From: an uncultured Pelagibacteraceae bacterium | GTDB lineage: Bacteria; Pseudomonadota; Alphaproteobacteria; Pelagibacterales; Pelagibacteraceae | Length of the DNA stretch: 64,000 nt | Assembly: GCA_902582605.1 (NCBI GenBank) | Contig: CACHSP010000004.1 | Span: forward strand, 1-64,000 | Direction of reading: 5' to 3' | Shown: in pieces, positions 49,876 through 58,888 of the stretch | Layout of the letters: each line of letters opens with the position of its first letter | Position numbering within the stretch: position 1 is the first letter of the stretch | Notes under the pieces: generated by a model | What the model was told of the DNA's origin: nothing | The model's input: the letters and a program-made list of their open reading frames with translations, nothing else | Database searches by the model: none | Translations under genes and position numbers: made by a program

Positions 49876-52098
49876 ATGAATTTTTTTTTACCAGTAAAAA
49901 TAATCACTTATTTGATTATTTGTTTATCGTTTATTTCTAATTCATATGCTGAAGTTAAACCTAGTTTGTTAAGGACAGTTAGTTTAACTAATATTGTAAA
50001 ATCTCCATCAGATGTAAGATTTAATCCTGCTGGAACTAAAATTTTTTTTTCTGATTTCCATTCTGGAGCAAATGTTTTATTACAATTCGATGTTGATACC
50101 CCTTTTAATATTTCTACAATCGATTTTAATAGTAAAGTAGAATTGGCTACTGGGGGAGGTAGTGATCCTATAAGTCAGCCACAAGGTTTCGAATTTAATA
50201 ACGATGGAACAAAAGTTTTTGCTATCAATAATGGAGGTGGTTTCAACGCTCATTTGCTTTCAACTCCCTATGATTTTTCAAGTGCTACTCGTGTCGCTGA
50301 CGATGGTTTTAATTTTGCAACAGATCCAGATCCAGATATAGGTAACAACAGAGCTGTTAAATTTAATCTTGATGGAACAAAAATGTTTCTAATAGATGTT
50401 TGGGTTAATTCTACTGGTAGAAGAATAATTGAATTTAATTTATCTACCCCTTATGACACCAGCACAGTTACCGAAGGAAATAGTTTTACAATTAGTGGTG
50501 CAACAACAATCCTTCAAGATTTTTCATTTGATGATGATGGTACGAGAATGTATGTAATTGAAACTGCTACAAGTCCAGGTGTTAGATACATCTATGTTTA
50601 TAAACTATCAACAGGCTTTGATATAACTACAGCAACGTTTGCAGGAAAAGTCCAACAAGTATTTGAGAGTTTAGGAAGTGATGGAACTAATGGAACTCCT
50701 CTCGGTATGGGTTTCTCCGAAGATGGAATGAAACTTTACCAAGTTACTTACCAAGATGATGCAATTGGTGCTCGTGATAGAGTACATGAATACGATTTAA
50801 TTTGTCCTTATGGGATTGTGCTTTGTGAAAATGAAACAGCTACCAGTACCAGTGCATCAGTTAATTTCGCTAAAAATGTAATTTATCAAAATTCAAATAC
50901 AATTTTCAAAAGATTTGATTGGTTACGTAGAAATGAGGAAAAAACAAATTTAAATAGTCATAATATTAAACTAAATATCAATAACCCAATTTTAGCTTCA
51001 TTTAAGCATAAGCTAGAAAATTCTTTAAGATATAATTTAGAAAATTCACTAAATAATAATCAATATATTCATGCATCTTTAAAAGACAAAAATCCTTTCA
51101 AGAATATGAGGAATTGGTCTCATTGGTCTCACGTTGATATTTCATTTGGCAGAGTAGGAGAAAAAGGTTTCATTAAACCAAAAGACATTAGAACAAGAGG
51201 TATTATGTTTGGAGCTGATAAATTAATTGATAATAAAATTTTTGGGCTAGCTTTTCGATACGGCAATGATGATGTTAAAATTGATACTGGTCTAGGAAGT
51301 AAATTAGACGCCCAAGCATATACTTTAAATATGTATGGAAGTTTACCTCTAGATGGAAAATCAAATCTTAATACTCTAATTGGTGCAAGCTTTTTAAACA
51401 TTGATCAATTAGTTAAAAATACAGTTACAGGAGAAAGATACGGCAGACAAATTTTTACATCAATGGTTTATGAAAATGAAAACGAATATACTAGACATAA
51501 TTTAACTCCGTTTGGTAAATTTGAGATAGGTATTACCCAACTTTCAGAGTATACGGATTTTGGAACTTCTGCCACTAACAGCGTAGATGTTCACGAAAGA
51601 CTTACTTTTAAGACTGGAAATGTTTCGGGGGGTTTTAAGTTTGATGACACTTTATATCTAGATAATAAAACTCTTAACAGAAACGGTTTTGTAGAATATA
51701 TTTTTGATTTAACTCCAGATATTGATCATTTTTATAAAAATCACATTGATAATACAACAGTAAGAAAAACTTTAAAAAAACATTCTTTGCATAATATTAG
51801 GGGAAATATTGGCTTTGAGTATGTAGATATGAATGGTTATACGTTGGCAATCAATTATGAAAGATTCCAAAGTCTTAGTAATAGTGCTTACTCAGATAGT
51901 TTATTATTTAAATTAGGAAAAAAACAAGTTAATCAAGCTAATTTTGATGTGATTTATGATCCTACAAATAATAATAATACTGAGATTAGTTATTTAAAAA
52001 ACTTTGGTAATTTTAATCTTAAATTAAATTCTAACTATAGTTTATTTAGTAAAATCCCCGATTATGGTGCAAATTTAGAAATTTCTGGCACCTTTTAA
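49876..52098 (+). CDS. beta-propeller passenger with autotransporter-type barrel (paralogue 2)
   Basis: A 740-residue relative of the protein at 38020. Signal peptide (1-25, ending SYA), then a repeat region to about residue 305 with motifs such as FNPAGTKIFFSD, FNNDGTKVFAI and FNLDGTKMFLID, indicating a beta-propeller. A Cys pair (LICPYGIVLC) and a linker with FDWLRRNEEK lead to a barrel part (about 420-740) with RGIMFGADKLIDNKIFGLAFRYG-like strands and a final Phe (LEISGTF), the usual signal for outer-membrane insertion. It stands beside the third copy at 52137 in the same direction, 38 bp apart. Confidence 0.72.
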   Translation: MNFFLPVKIITYLIICLSFISNSYAEVKPSLLRTVSLTNIVKSPSDVRFNPAGTKIFFSDFHSGANVLLQFDVDTPFNISTIDFNSKVELATGGGSDPISQPQGFEFNNDGTKVFAINNGGGFNAHLLSTPYDFSSATRVADDGFNFATDPDPDIGNNRAVKFNLDGTKMFLIDVWVNSTGRRIIEFNLSTPYDTSTVTEGNSFTISGATTILQDFSFDDDGTRMYVIETATSPGVRYIYVYKLSTGFDITTATFAGKVQQVFESLGSDGTNGTPLGMGFSEDGMKLYQVTYQDDAIGARDRVHEYDLICPYGIVLCENETATSTSASVNFAKNVIYQNSNTIFKRFDWLRRNEEKTNLNSHNIKLNINNPILASFKHKLENSLRYNLENSLNNNQYIHASLKDKNPFKNMRNWSHWSHVDISFGRVGEKGFIKPKDIRTRGIMFGADKLIDNKIFGLAFRYGNDDVKIDTGLGSKLDAQAYTLNMYGSLPLDGKSNLNTLIGASFLNIDQLVKNTVTGERYGRQIFTSMVYENENEYTRHNLTPFGKFEIGITQLSEYTDFGTSATNSVDVHERLTFKTGNVSGGFKFDDTLYLDNKTLNRNGFVEYIFDLTPDIDHFYKNHIDNTTVRKTLKKHSLHNIRGNIGFEYVDMNGYTLAINYERFQSLSNSAYSDSLLFKLGKKQVNQANFDVIYDPTNNNNTEISYLKNFGNFNLKLNSNYSLFSKIPDYGANLEISGTF

Positions 52099-52136
52099 TA
52101 TTTCCAAATTTCAAATATTTTTTTTATAAAGTGTAT

Positions 52137-54266
52137 ATGAAAAAAAATAAAATCTACATATTTTTATTTAATTTTTTGACTCTAATAACTTATTTTTTTT
52201 CTCAAAACGCGTATGCGAATTTTATAGCAAGTGGTGACACACTTTCTACTTCCAACTATGAAATACGAAGATTCGATACTTCAGCTCAAACAACCGACCC
52301 TAGAGATATTACATTTAGTAATGATGGAAAAAAAATGTTTACGGTTGAACAACAAACAAGAAGTGTATTTGAATATATTTTATCGACACCTTACAACATA
52401 TCGACAGCTTCTTTTGTCCAAAGCCTATCAGTTAGTGGTCAATCTAGTAAACCTTTTAAAGTTAAGTTTAACAATGATGGATCAAAAATGTTTATTGCTG
52501 GAAGAGGAGAAAGAAAAGTATTTGAATACTCGCTCTCTACAAATTTCGATATATCATCGGCATCAGTAACGTATACTGGAAATTTTATTGATGTTTCACC
52601 GCAACTTACTAGCTTTTTAAATGGTCTAACTTTTAGTCCTGATGGCAAAATTATGATTATTACTGAGCAAGCGTTTGGCTTGCATCAATATTCATTAAAC
52701 AAAAGTTTTGATCTTTCGGGTGGAGCTAATTTTATAAGATCTGCTGCAGTGACAACACTTTTGAATGGATCTACACATAATGGTATAGTGTTCAATCAAA
52801 GTGGTACAAGATTGTTTATGGTAGACTCACAAGTAAATGCTGTTAATCAATATACTTTATCTGAGGGTTTTAATATTGCGACAGCTTCTTTTGATGGTGG
52901 TGCAAGGGATACCGAGACTGACGCCAGTAGTATAGACTTTAGTCCCTCTGGGTTAAGAATGTATGTTGCAGGAATTGATGATTTAGTTAAAGAGTATCAC
53001 TTACCTTGTCCGTTCAATCTTTTTGCTGGAAAATGTACAGAGATCACTGAAGGAGATAGAAGAGGAGTGGCTGAAGCTCAAGTTAATATTGCAAACAGAA
53101 CAATTGAACACTCAACAGACACAGCGCTCAATCGTCTAAAATGGATTAGACGAAATAAAGATCTTCAAGATTTAAGCTTTAGAAATATTAAACTTAATTT
53201 CTCTAATCAAATGTTAGCTTCTCTTGCTGAGGCTATTCAAGTTTCAACATCTCCTAAAGAAAAAAGTAAAAACAAAGATATCTTTTATTGGTCTGAGGGA
53301 AGTTTAGCTTTTGGTAAAGTTAAAGAAACAGACACTTCCTCTAAGAAAAAAATCTATACCGATGGTATCACCATTGGTGCTGACAAGTTTACTGATGATG
53401 GAGAGATTAAGGGGCTAGCGTTTAGATTTAGTCAAAATGACGTGAAAGTTGGTGTTGATGGAAGTAAATTAGATACAGATACTTACAATTTAACTTATTA
53501 TTCAACCACTCCAGTAAAAGATGACAATAGATTTTTAGATGCCGTTATTGGTATTGGTGCACTTTATTCAGATATATTAAGTGTTTTAGATGGAAATAAA
53601 TTAAATGGAAATAGAAATGGTAAACAAATTTATGGAACTTTAAAATTGAAAGAGGAGATTAAAAAAGATGAGCTCACCTTAATCCCTGCTGCTCAAATTG
53701 ATTTGGGTTATACATTATTAAGTAGTTATTCTGAAAGTGGAAAAACTGCAATGAGATTTGATAAACAAAGCATTCAGTCAAGAAATTTAAGATTATCCCT
53801 AGCTTCAGTTGAGGAACTAAACAATAAAAAATATAAAATGAAAGCTCATGGCAAGATTGAATATCAAGCTAATTTACACCGCTCTTCTAACATAAAGTAT
53901 TCTTACATAAGTGATAGCTCAAGTAAATTTGATACTGAATTAAATTCTGGAGCATTACATAATATTAATGGTGAAGTAGGTGTTGATGTTATTTATGATG
54001 ATAACTTTAGTTTATTTTTTATTTGGGAACATAATAATGCACACGGAGTGGGTAATACAAATAAAATTCACATAGCAATTGGTTATCTACCGCAAAAAAA
54101 TACTAATTTTGCTTTTAAAATTGAAGGTGATGAAATTTTAAAATCAAAATATATTTATACTAAAAACGTTAATGGTTTAGATATTGATTTTCATTTACTA
54201 AATAATAATGCGATGAGACCTGAAACCATTGATGAAATTGCTTTAAACTTAAGAAAAGTTTTTTGA
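52137..54266 (+). CDS. beta-propeller passenger with autotransporter-type barrel (paralogue 3)
   Basis: A third member of the family, 709 residues from the ATG at 52137 (an in-frame GTG at 52131 would add two). Signal peptide (to about residue 28, ending AYA), propeller repeats (FSNDGKKMFTVE, FNNDGSKMFIAG, FSPDGKIMIIT) to about 290, a Cys pair (LPCPFNLFAGKC), a linker with LKWIRRNKDLQDL, then barrel strands (GITIGADKFTDDGEIKGLAFRFSQNDVKVG) with the family's final Phe. Barrel sequences of copies 1 and 3 share NGNRNG and LDTDTYNL/LNTNTYSL-type strands. Surface exposure is inferred; ligands are unknown. Confidence 0.72.
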   Translation: MKKNKIYIFLFNFLTLITYFFSQNAYANFIASGDTLSTSNYEIRRFDTSAQTTDPRDITFSNDGKKMFTVEQQTRSVFEYILSTPYNISTASFVQSLSVSGQSSKPFKVKFNNDGSKMFIAGRGERKVFEYSLSTNFDISSASVTYTGNFIDVSPQLTSFLNGLTFSPDGKIMIITEQAFGLHQYSLNKSFDLSGGANFIRSAAVTTLLNGSTHNGIVFNQSGTRLFMVDSQVNAVNQYTLSEGFNIATASFDGGARDTETDASSIDFSPSGLRMYVAGIDDLVKEYHLPCPFNLFAGKCTEITEGDRRGVAEAQVNIANRTIEHSTDTALNRLKWIRRNKDLQDLSFRNIKLNFSNQMLASLAEAIQVSTSPKEKSKNKDIFYWSEGSLAFGKVKETDTSSKKKIYTDGITIGADKFTDDGEIKGLAFRFSQNDVKVGVDGSKLDTDTYNLTYYSTTPVKDDNRFLDAVIGIGALYSDILSVLDGNKLNGNRNGKQIYGTLKLKEEIKKDELTLIPAAQIDLGYTLLSSYSESGKTAMRFDKQSIQSRNLRLSLASVEELNNKKYKMKAHGKIEYQANLHRSSNIKYSYISDSSSKFDTELNSGALHNINGEVGVDVIYDDNFSLFFIWEHNNAHGVGNTNKIHIAIGYLPQKNTNFAFKIEGDEILKSKYIYTKNVNGLDIDFHLLNNNAMRPETIDEIALNLRKVF

Positions 54267-54270
54267 AATA

Positions 54271-54525
54271 TTATTTTAAAAGATCTTGAAGTTTATTTTC
54301 TTTCTCTAGTGCTCTAACCTCATCATATCCACCGATATGCTGTTCATCAAAAAAAATTTGAGGAATCGTTCTTTTACCGTTTGTTTTTTGAATCATTTCA
54401 TCTTTTGCCCCATCAACTTTGGCAACATCAATTTCTTCATAAGGTGCATTGTTTCTTGTAAGTAATCTTTTGGCAGCTTCACAATAATTACACATGGGAC
54501 CAGTATAAATCGTAATTTTTTTCAT
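54271..54525 (-). CDS. grxC: glutaredoxin 3
   Basis: Small glutathione-dependent thiol-disulfide oxidoreductase of 84 residues, standard for GrxC. The active site is C12-N-Y-C15 (PMCNYCEA) in place of the more usual CPYC. The cis-Pro block KRTIPQIFFDEQHIGGYDEV is intact. It lies 5 bp after the DUF2805-type gene and in the same direction on the minus strand, so they are likely to be coexpressed. It is convergent with the autotransporter gene, with only 4 bp between them. Confidence 0.95.
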   Translation of the reverse strand: MKKITIYTGPMCNYCEAAKRLLTRNNAPYEEIDVAKVDGAKDEMIQKTNGKRTIPQIFFDEQHIGGYDEVRALEKENKLQDLLK

Positions 54526-54528
54526 AGC

Positions 54529-54825
54529 TTATAGATAATCACCTTTTTTTATTTTACTAGTAATTTGTTTTCTTGAATATTCAAATTTTTTTCTGTGTTT
54601 GATGCTTTTTTGATGAACTCTTTTTCTCCATAATCTAAATGAGGATGGTTTGAGAGATTTTCTCATTATCTTAATAACATCCGATTCTCGGTAGCCAGTT
54701 TTTTTTTCGATATCTTCAAAAGTGATCCTATCGGCCCAGGCTGCCCAGATGACCCAATCTGGATCTTCATGATTTGGCTCTGGATTTTTGACTCGGGTAA
54801 CTGGCCTGTGACCTTTTTTTTTCAT
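54529..54825 (-). CDS. DUF2805/TIGR03643-type small protein
   Basis: A 98-residue basic protein. The segment PEPNHEDPDWVIWAAWADRITFEDIEKKTGY and then VIKIMRKSLKPSSFRLWRKRV fits the DUF2805 (TIGR03643) family, which looks like a helix-turn-helix fold; function is not known. I start at the ATG at 54825, which has AAGGA a few bases before it. The frame stays open to a TTG at 54852, which has no such site. The C terminus is rich in Lys and Arg. It shares a short transcript with grxC. Confidence 0.85.
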   Translation of the reverse strand: MKKKGHRPVTRVKNPEPNHEDPDWVIWAAWADRITFEDIEKKTGYRESDVIKIMRKSLKPSSFRLWRKRVHQKSIKHRKKFEYSRKQITSKIKKGDYL

Positions 54826-54876
54826 AAATCCTTTATATTTGAAAAAAATCAATAATGCATTTTTTTTAGGATCTGT

Positions 54877-54945
54877 TATAGTGTGATTTGATAGTCCTAC
54901 TTAGCCATCTTTAGCTCCCGGTTTTTTAGGACTATCTTTTTTTTT
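54877..54945 (+). ncRNA. candidate hairpin leader or small RNA with terminator
   Basis: GATAGTCCTA (54890-54899) pairs perfectly with TAGGACTATC (54927-54936), and is followed by nine T (54937-54945), a typical intrinsic terminator. A second 4-bp helix (AGCC 54903-54906 with GGTT 54920-54923) stacks above a 3x3 internal loop, and the apical loop shows CTCCC (54915-54919), complementary to a Shine-Dalgarno sequence. A -10-like TATAGT at 54877-54882 would start the RNA at the foot of the stem. The LysE-family ATG comes directly after the T run. It may be an attenuator of that gene or an independent RNA of about 56 nt. No known class is recognised. Confidence 0.5.
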
Positions 54946-55560
54946 ATGCTCCCCCTAGATTTTATCCTTTTTTTACAGATCATAATTTTTCTATTCATCA
55001 CACCGGGTACCCCTCGAATAGTTATTATCTCTTATTCGATGAATTATGGAGTTAAAAATTGTATTTGGACAGCTTTAGGGGATGTTACCGCAAATTTATT
55101 TCAAGCAACTTTAGTAATTTTTGTTATAGGAACATTTTTGTTGGATAATCCAAACTTTTTAAACTTTTATAAGTGGATCGGAGTTATTTATTTAATGTAT
55201 TTAGCTTATGATGTGTACAAATCTTCACCAAAAGATGTTAATTCAAAAATAATTAGCACCAAAAGTGTTTTTTCTTTTTATAAAGATGGTTTTTTAGTTG
55301 CAGGCACAAGTCCTAAGGCTTGGTTGTTCTTTCCTTTAATATTTCCCCAGTTTATTGACTTTAATACTAATTATATTGTTCAATTCTTAATCTTAATAAC
55401 AACTTATGTTGTTTTAGATTTTATTTCTTTGATTGGTTATGCTTTGCTAGCACAAAAATTAATTATATGGATCAAAGCAAATCCTAAAACAATTAATACA
55501 ATCTCAGCGAGTGTTTTAGTAATCATTGCGTTAATTATTATTGTTACACAACAATATTAA
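54946..55560 (+). CDS. LysE/RhtB-family amino acid exporter
   Basis: Inner-membrane exporter of the LysE superfamily, 204 residues with about six membrane helices. The N-terminal motif FITPGTPRIVIISYSMNYG corresponds to the family's TPGPxxxxxxxxxxxxG signature with T in place of the second P-region residue, and the later GTSPKAWLFFPLIFPQFIDF segment is typical (NPKxxLFFxxFxPQF). The substrate cannot be told. The ATG at 54946 follows a terminator-like hairpin with no space for a ribosome-binding site, so expression probably depends on that structure or on a downstream start. Confidence 0.83.
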   Translation: MLPLDFILFLQIIIFLFITPGTPRIVIISYSMNYGVKNCIWTALGDVTANLFQATLVIFVIGTFLLDNPNFLNFYKWIGVIYLMYLAYDVYKSSPKDVNSKIISTKSVFSFYKDGFLVAGTSPKAWLFFPLIFPQFIDFNTNYIVQFLILITTYVVLDFISLIGYALLAQKLIIWIKANPKTINTISASVLVIIALIIIVTQQY

Positions 55561-55616
55561 ACCTATCTAAAGTTGTTTTTGCCTCTTGCAATAAAACAAA
55601 ATTATTTATTTAATTA

Positions 55617-55643
55617 AGAATTAATTAATTAATAACAGAAGGA
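55617..55643 (+). promoter_or_regulatory. livK leader: shared 19-nt AT tract plus ribosome-binding site
   Basis: AGAATTAATTAATTAATAA (55617-55635) is identical to the tract before the major pilin gene. It is followed by AGAAGGA (55637-55643), six bases before the ATG at 55650. A possible -35 TTGCCT is at 55579-55584 but its -10 partner is not distinct. Confidence 0.5.
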
Positions 55644-55649
55644 AATAAA

Positions 55650-56888
55650 ATGAAAATAAACAAGATAATCTTGAGTTTTATTTCTGCAGTAGCAATTTTA
55701 CTTTCAACTTCAGCTGTTTCATTTGCAAAAGTAGTTGGTGATAAAATTGTTTTAGGTGCTGCTATTTCATTAACTGGAAAATATTCATCTAATGGTGTTC
55801 ATACACAAAACGGTTATAACATGGCTGTTGATAGAATTAATAGCATGGGTGGTGTTAAAGTTGGTGGAAAAACTTATAAGTTTGAAATCATTTATTATGA
55901 TGATGAATCAAACCCAAAAAGAGCAGCTCAATTAGCAGAAAGATTAATCTCACAAGATGGTGTTGAGTTTATGCTTGGGCCTTATAGTTCAGGTTTAACA
56001 AAAGCAATTGCACCTGTTACAGAAAAGTATGGTGTACCAATGGTGGAAGCAAATGGTGCGTCTAGATCTTTGTTTACTAAAGGTTACAAATATCTATTTG
56101 CAGTTTTAGCTCCAGCTAACTTATATCTTGATGTAGCTATTAGAACAGCAGTTGAGTTAAATGGTGGAAAAGGTGTAAGAATTGCACAAGCATTTGAACA
56201 AGATGCTTTTTCACAAGACGTAAGATTAGGTATTTTAGATGCAGCGAAAGAAACTGGATCTGAAATTATAATCGACGATAAGCTGCCAAAAGAGCTTAAC
56301 GATATGGCTGCAACATTAGTTAAAGTAAAACAAATGAAGCCAGATGTTCTTGTGGTATCAGGACATACAAAAGGCGCATTAACTGCAATTAGACAAATTG
56401 CTGAAATGAAAGTTGATGTTCCAATGTTAGCAATGACACATTGTGATGCTGCGAAATTATCAAAACAACATGGTAAAAATTCTCAGTATGCTTTATGTGC
56501 TTCTCAATGGCATAAAACACTAACGTATAAAGATAACTTCTTTAAAGATGGTATGACGTATGCGGCAGACTTCCAAAAAGAGTTTGGATATGATCCGCCA
56601 TATCAATCAGCAGAATCTTCTGCAGCATTGTTAGTGTTCAAGGATGCTTTTGAAAGAGCTAATTCTTTCGATCAAAAGAAAGTAAGAGATGCTCTTGCTG
56701 CTACGAACATGCAAACATTCTATGGAAATATTAAGTTCGCACCGGGTGGTCAAAATGTTGACAAGCCGATGGTACTTTTCCAAGTAATGTGTGATGGCGC
56801 TGGGAAATGTGAAAATAAAGTTGTAGCTCCACTGAAGTGGGCTTCAGCTAAATTGATTCACCCAATTCCTAAGTGGTCTGACAGATAA
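55650..56888 (+). CDS. livK: branched-chain amino acid ABC transporter substrate-binding protein
   Basis: Periplasmic binding protein of the LivK/LivJ type, 412 residues. A signal peptide (1-26, ending SFA) is followed by DKIVLGAAISLTGKYSSNG, the usual type I fold start, then FMLGPYSSGLTKAIAPV and the C-terminal lobe. Relatives take branched-chain amino acids, other amino acids, amides or urea, so specificity is open. The strong ribosome-binding site and the hairpin terminator just after the gene fit very high expression relative to the downstream permease genes, as is usual for binding proteins in marine oligotrophs. Confidence 0.92.
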   Translation: MKINKIILSFISAVAILLSTSAVSFAKVVGDKIVLGAAISLTGKYSSNGVHTQNGYNMAVDRINSMGGVKVGGKTYKFEIIYYDDESNPKRAAQLAERLISQDGVEFMLGPYSSGLTKAIAPVTEKYGVPMVEANGASRSLFTKGYKYLFAVLAPANLYLDVAIRTAVELNGGKGVRIAQAFEQDAFSQDVRLGILDAAKETGSEIIIDDKLPKELNDMAATLVKVKQMKPDVLVVSGHTKGALTAIRQIAEMKVDVPMLAMTHCDAAKLSKQHGKNSQYALCASQWHKTLTYKDNFFKDGMTYAADFQKEFGYDPPYQSAESSAALLVFKDAFERANSFDQKKVRDALAATNMQTFYGNIKFAPGGQNVDKPMVLFQVMCDGAGKCENKVVAPLKWASAKLIHPIPKWSDR

Positions 56889-56900
56889 TAACAAATCTTT

Positions 56901-56934
56901 AAATACCCCCTAAATTCTAGGGGGTATTTTTTTT
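56901..56934 (+). terminator. intrinsic terminator/attenuator after livK
   Basis: AAATACCCCCTA (56901-56912) pairs with TAGGGGGTATTT (56918-56929) to give a 12-bp stem with a 5-nt loop, followed by a run of T to 56934. It is GC-rich in an AT-rich genome. It lies between livK and livH and probably ends most transcripts after livK, with read-through supplying the permease genes. Confidence 0.92.
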
Positions 56935-56945
56935 AGAGGCAAATT

Positions 56946-57839
56946 ATGGATTTCATGGTTTTTCAGTATCCGATGATAACCGTTCAAGCTTGCTTGGACG
57001 GGATACTACTTGGAATTTTATTTGCGTTAATTGCTTATGGCATGGCTTTGCAATGGGGGGTCATGAATATCATAAACATTGCACAAGGTGATTTAGTTAT
57101 TCTTGGTGGATACATTGCATACTTTATGTATCTTTATGGAATTCATCCAGCCTGGGGAGTAATAGTTTCACCGATTATAATGTATTTTGTTGGTGTCGGT
57201 ATTTATAAATTAGTAATCAATAAAGTTGTTGATAGAGACTTGTTTATCTCAATTCTTGCTACATTTGGTATAAGTATTCTTTTTATGCAGCTAATGAACT
57301 TTGCATTTGGTGCAGATGTTGTCTTAGCAAATTCAGGTTATGGCACAACATTTTTGTTTGATAGCGCAGTGGTTTTGCCAAACTCAAAAATATTTTCGGC
57401 ATTTGTTAGTATTGTTTTTGCTATTGGTTTAGTAATTTATATGAAAAAATCGAAACTTGGCCGAGCAATTAGAGCGACAGCTCAAAACGCAAGGGCTGCA
57501 AAGATTTTAGGCGTAGATACAGAAAAAGTTTATGCAGCAACTTTTGGATTAAATGCTGCTCTTTGTGGTGTTGCAGGAGCACTTATTTCAATAACTTTTA
57601 CAATTCATCCTTATATGGGATTACCATATACAATTAGATCATTTATGATTGTTATTGTTGCGGGACTTGGCAACTTACCTGGTGTTGCAATGTCAGGGAT
57701 GGGTCTTGGTGTATTTGAAGAGTTTGCTGACTATATATTGGGTACAGAATTTAGAATAGGTTCAGTATTTTTATTATTAGTTTTAATTCTTGTTTATAGA
57801 AGATTTAAACTTTCAAGAAAAAGAGAGTATCTAAAATAA
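56946..57839 (+). CDS. livH: branched-chain amino acid ABC transporter permease LivH
   Basis: Inner-membrane permease of 297 residues and about eight membrane helices. Family blocks are GILFALIAYGMALQWGVMNIINIAQGD near the N terminus, GRAIRATAQNARAAKILGVDTEKVYAATFGLNAA (the cytoplasmic coupling loop) and IVAGLGNLPG. Pairs with LivM to form the channel. It starts 11 bp after the terminator, and its last base overlaps the first of livM. Confidence 0.95.
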   Translation: MDFMVFQYPMITVQACLDGILLGILFALIAYGMALQWGVMNIINIAQGDLVILGGYIAYFMYLYGIHPAWGVIVSPIIMYFVGVGIYKLVINKVVDRDLFISILATFGISILFMQLMNFAFGADVVLANSGYGTTFLFDSAVVLPNSKIFSAFVSIVFAIGLVIYMKKSKLGRAIRATAQNARAAKILGVDTEKVYAATFGLNAALCGVAGALISITFTIHPYMGLPYTIRSFMIVIVAGLGNLPGVAMSGMGLGVFEEFADYILGTEFRIGSVFLLLVLILVYRRFKLSRKREYLK

Positions 57840-58888
57840 TGAATAAAAATGTCATATTATATGCTGCAATTTTAATATTTGGACTCGCTGCACCCTTTGT
57901 ATTTCCAGCATTTAAAGTTCAATTATCTATTTTGTGTGTATTGATTGTTTTAGCTACCACTTGGAATATTCAAGGTGGCGAAATGGGATACAATACGTTT
58001 GGGAACATTTTATTTTATGGTTTAGGAATGTATTTATGCGCCTCTGTACAAGTTGGCATGTTCTTTCCTTTAGCAGAGTGGACAGAAAGTGGAGGAGAAA
58101 AAACTTTTGTTCATACGCCCACACAATTCTTTCAAGGAATGGCAGCTGGACTTGTAGTGGCTGCCGTTGTTCCGACTATTGTTGCAGGATTAATTGGTTA
58201 TGCCATTTTAGGACTTAGAGGACATTATTTTGCAATTTGTACTTTAGGTTTAGGTGTTGCTGCAGGAGAAATTTCTGGTGGTATAGAGATTATTGGAGCG
58301 GGACAAGGTTTTACCACACCACCTTTTCCAAATGTTGGTGGATTAGAGGCAAGGGGAGAGTTTTTTTACTTTTTAAGTTTTGGTGCGCTCGTACTTACAT
58401 TCATAGCAGTAAGAGCGATTTACTCAACAAGATTTAGATTAATTCTTAACGCGATCAGGGATAATGAAGATAAAGCTGAGGCAATGGGAATTGAAACGAT
58501 GAAATATAAAATAATTGGTTGGATGGTGTCAGCATTTTTCTGCGGTTTAGCAGGTGGTATTATGGGCGGACTTGTTGGCTACATAGACTCTACCGATGTT
58601 GCTTTTGATGGAAGAGAGATGGGAGTATTTATGGTCTTGATGGCAATTTTAGGTGGCAAAGGAACTTTGTGGGGTCCTGTGATTGGAGCAACTGTATTTC
58701 ATATTTTCAAAGAAGGATTTTGGACATTCTTTTTAGGTTGGCAATATGTGGCTTTAGGAGTTTTGATAGTTGTCATTGTCATTTACTTCCCAGAGGGAAT
58801 TATGGGATGGTTGAGAGAAAAATACCCTGAACGATTTGGTGAAGTTGTTGATGAGGCTGATCGAAAAGCACAGGTAGAATTGAAATGA
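57839..58888 (+). CDS. livM: branched-chain amino acid ABC transporter permease LivM
   Basis: Second permease, 349 residues, about nine membrane helices. Visible blocks are the early LATTWNIQGGEMGYNTFGN, the coupling loop RLILNAIRDNEDKAEAMGIETMKYKI, and GGKGTLWGPVIGATVFHIFKE. The Arg/Asp-containing RDNEDKAE loop meets the ATPase subunits. It overlaps livH by one base and livG by 4 bp. Confidence 0.95.
   Translation: MNKNVILYAAILIFGLAAPFVFPAFKVQLSILCVLIVLATTWNIQGGEMGYNTFGNILFYGLGMYLCASVQVGMFFPLAEWTESGGEKTFVHTPTQFFQGMAAGLVVAAVVPTIVAGLIGYAILGLRGHYFAICTLGLGVAAGEISGGIEIIGAGQGFTTPPFPNVGGLEARGEFFYFLSFGALVLTFIAVRAIYSTRFRLILNAIRDNEDKAEAMGIETMKYKIIGWMVSAFFCGLAGGIMGGLVGYIDSTDVAFDGREMGVFMVLMAILGGKGTLWGPVIGATVFHIFKEGFWTFFLGWQYVALGVLIVVIVIYFPEGIMGWLREKYPERFGEVVDEADRKAQVELK

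Noticed and set aside
57934-58437. Open frames overlapping livM on the same strand
   Set aside because: They read Cys-, Trp- and Arg-rich sequence with no recognisable protein; livM explains the region.
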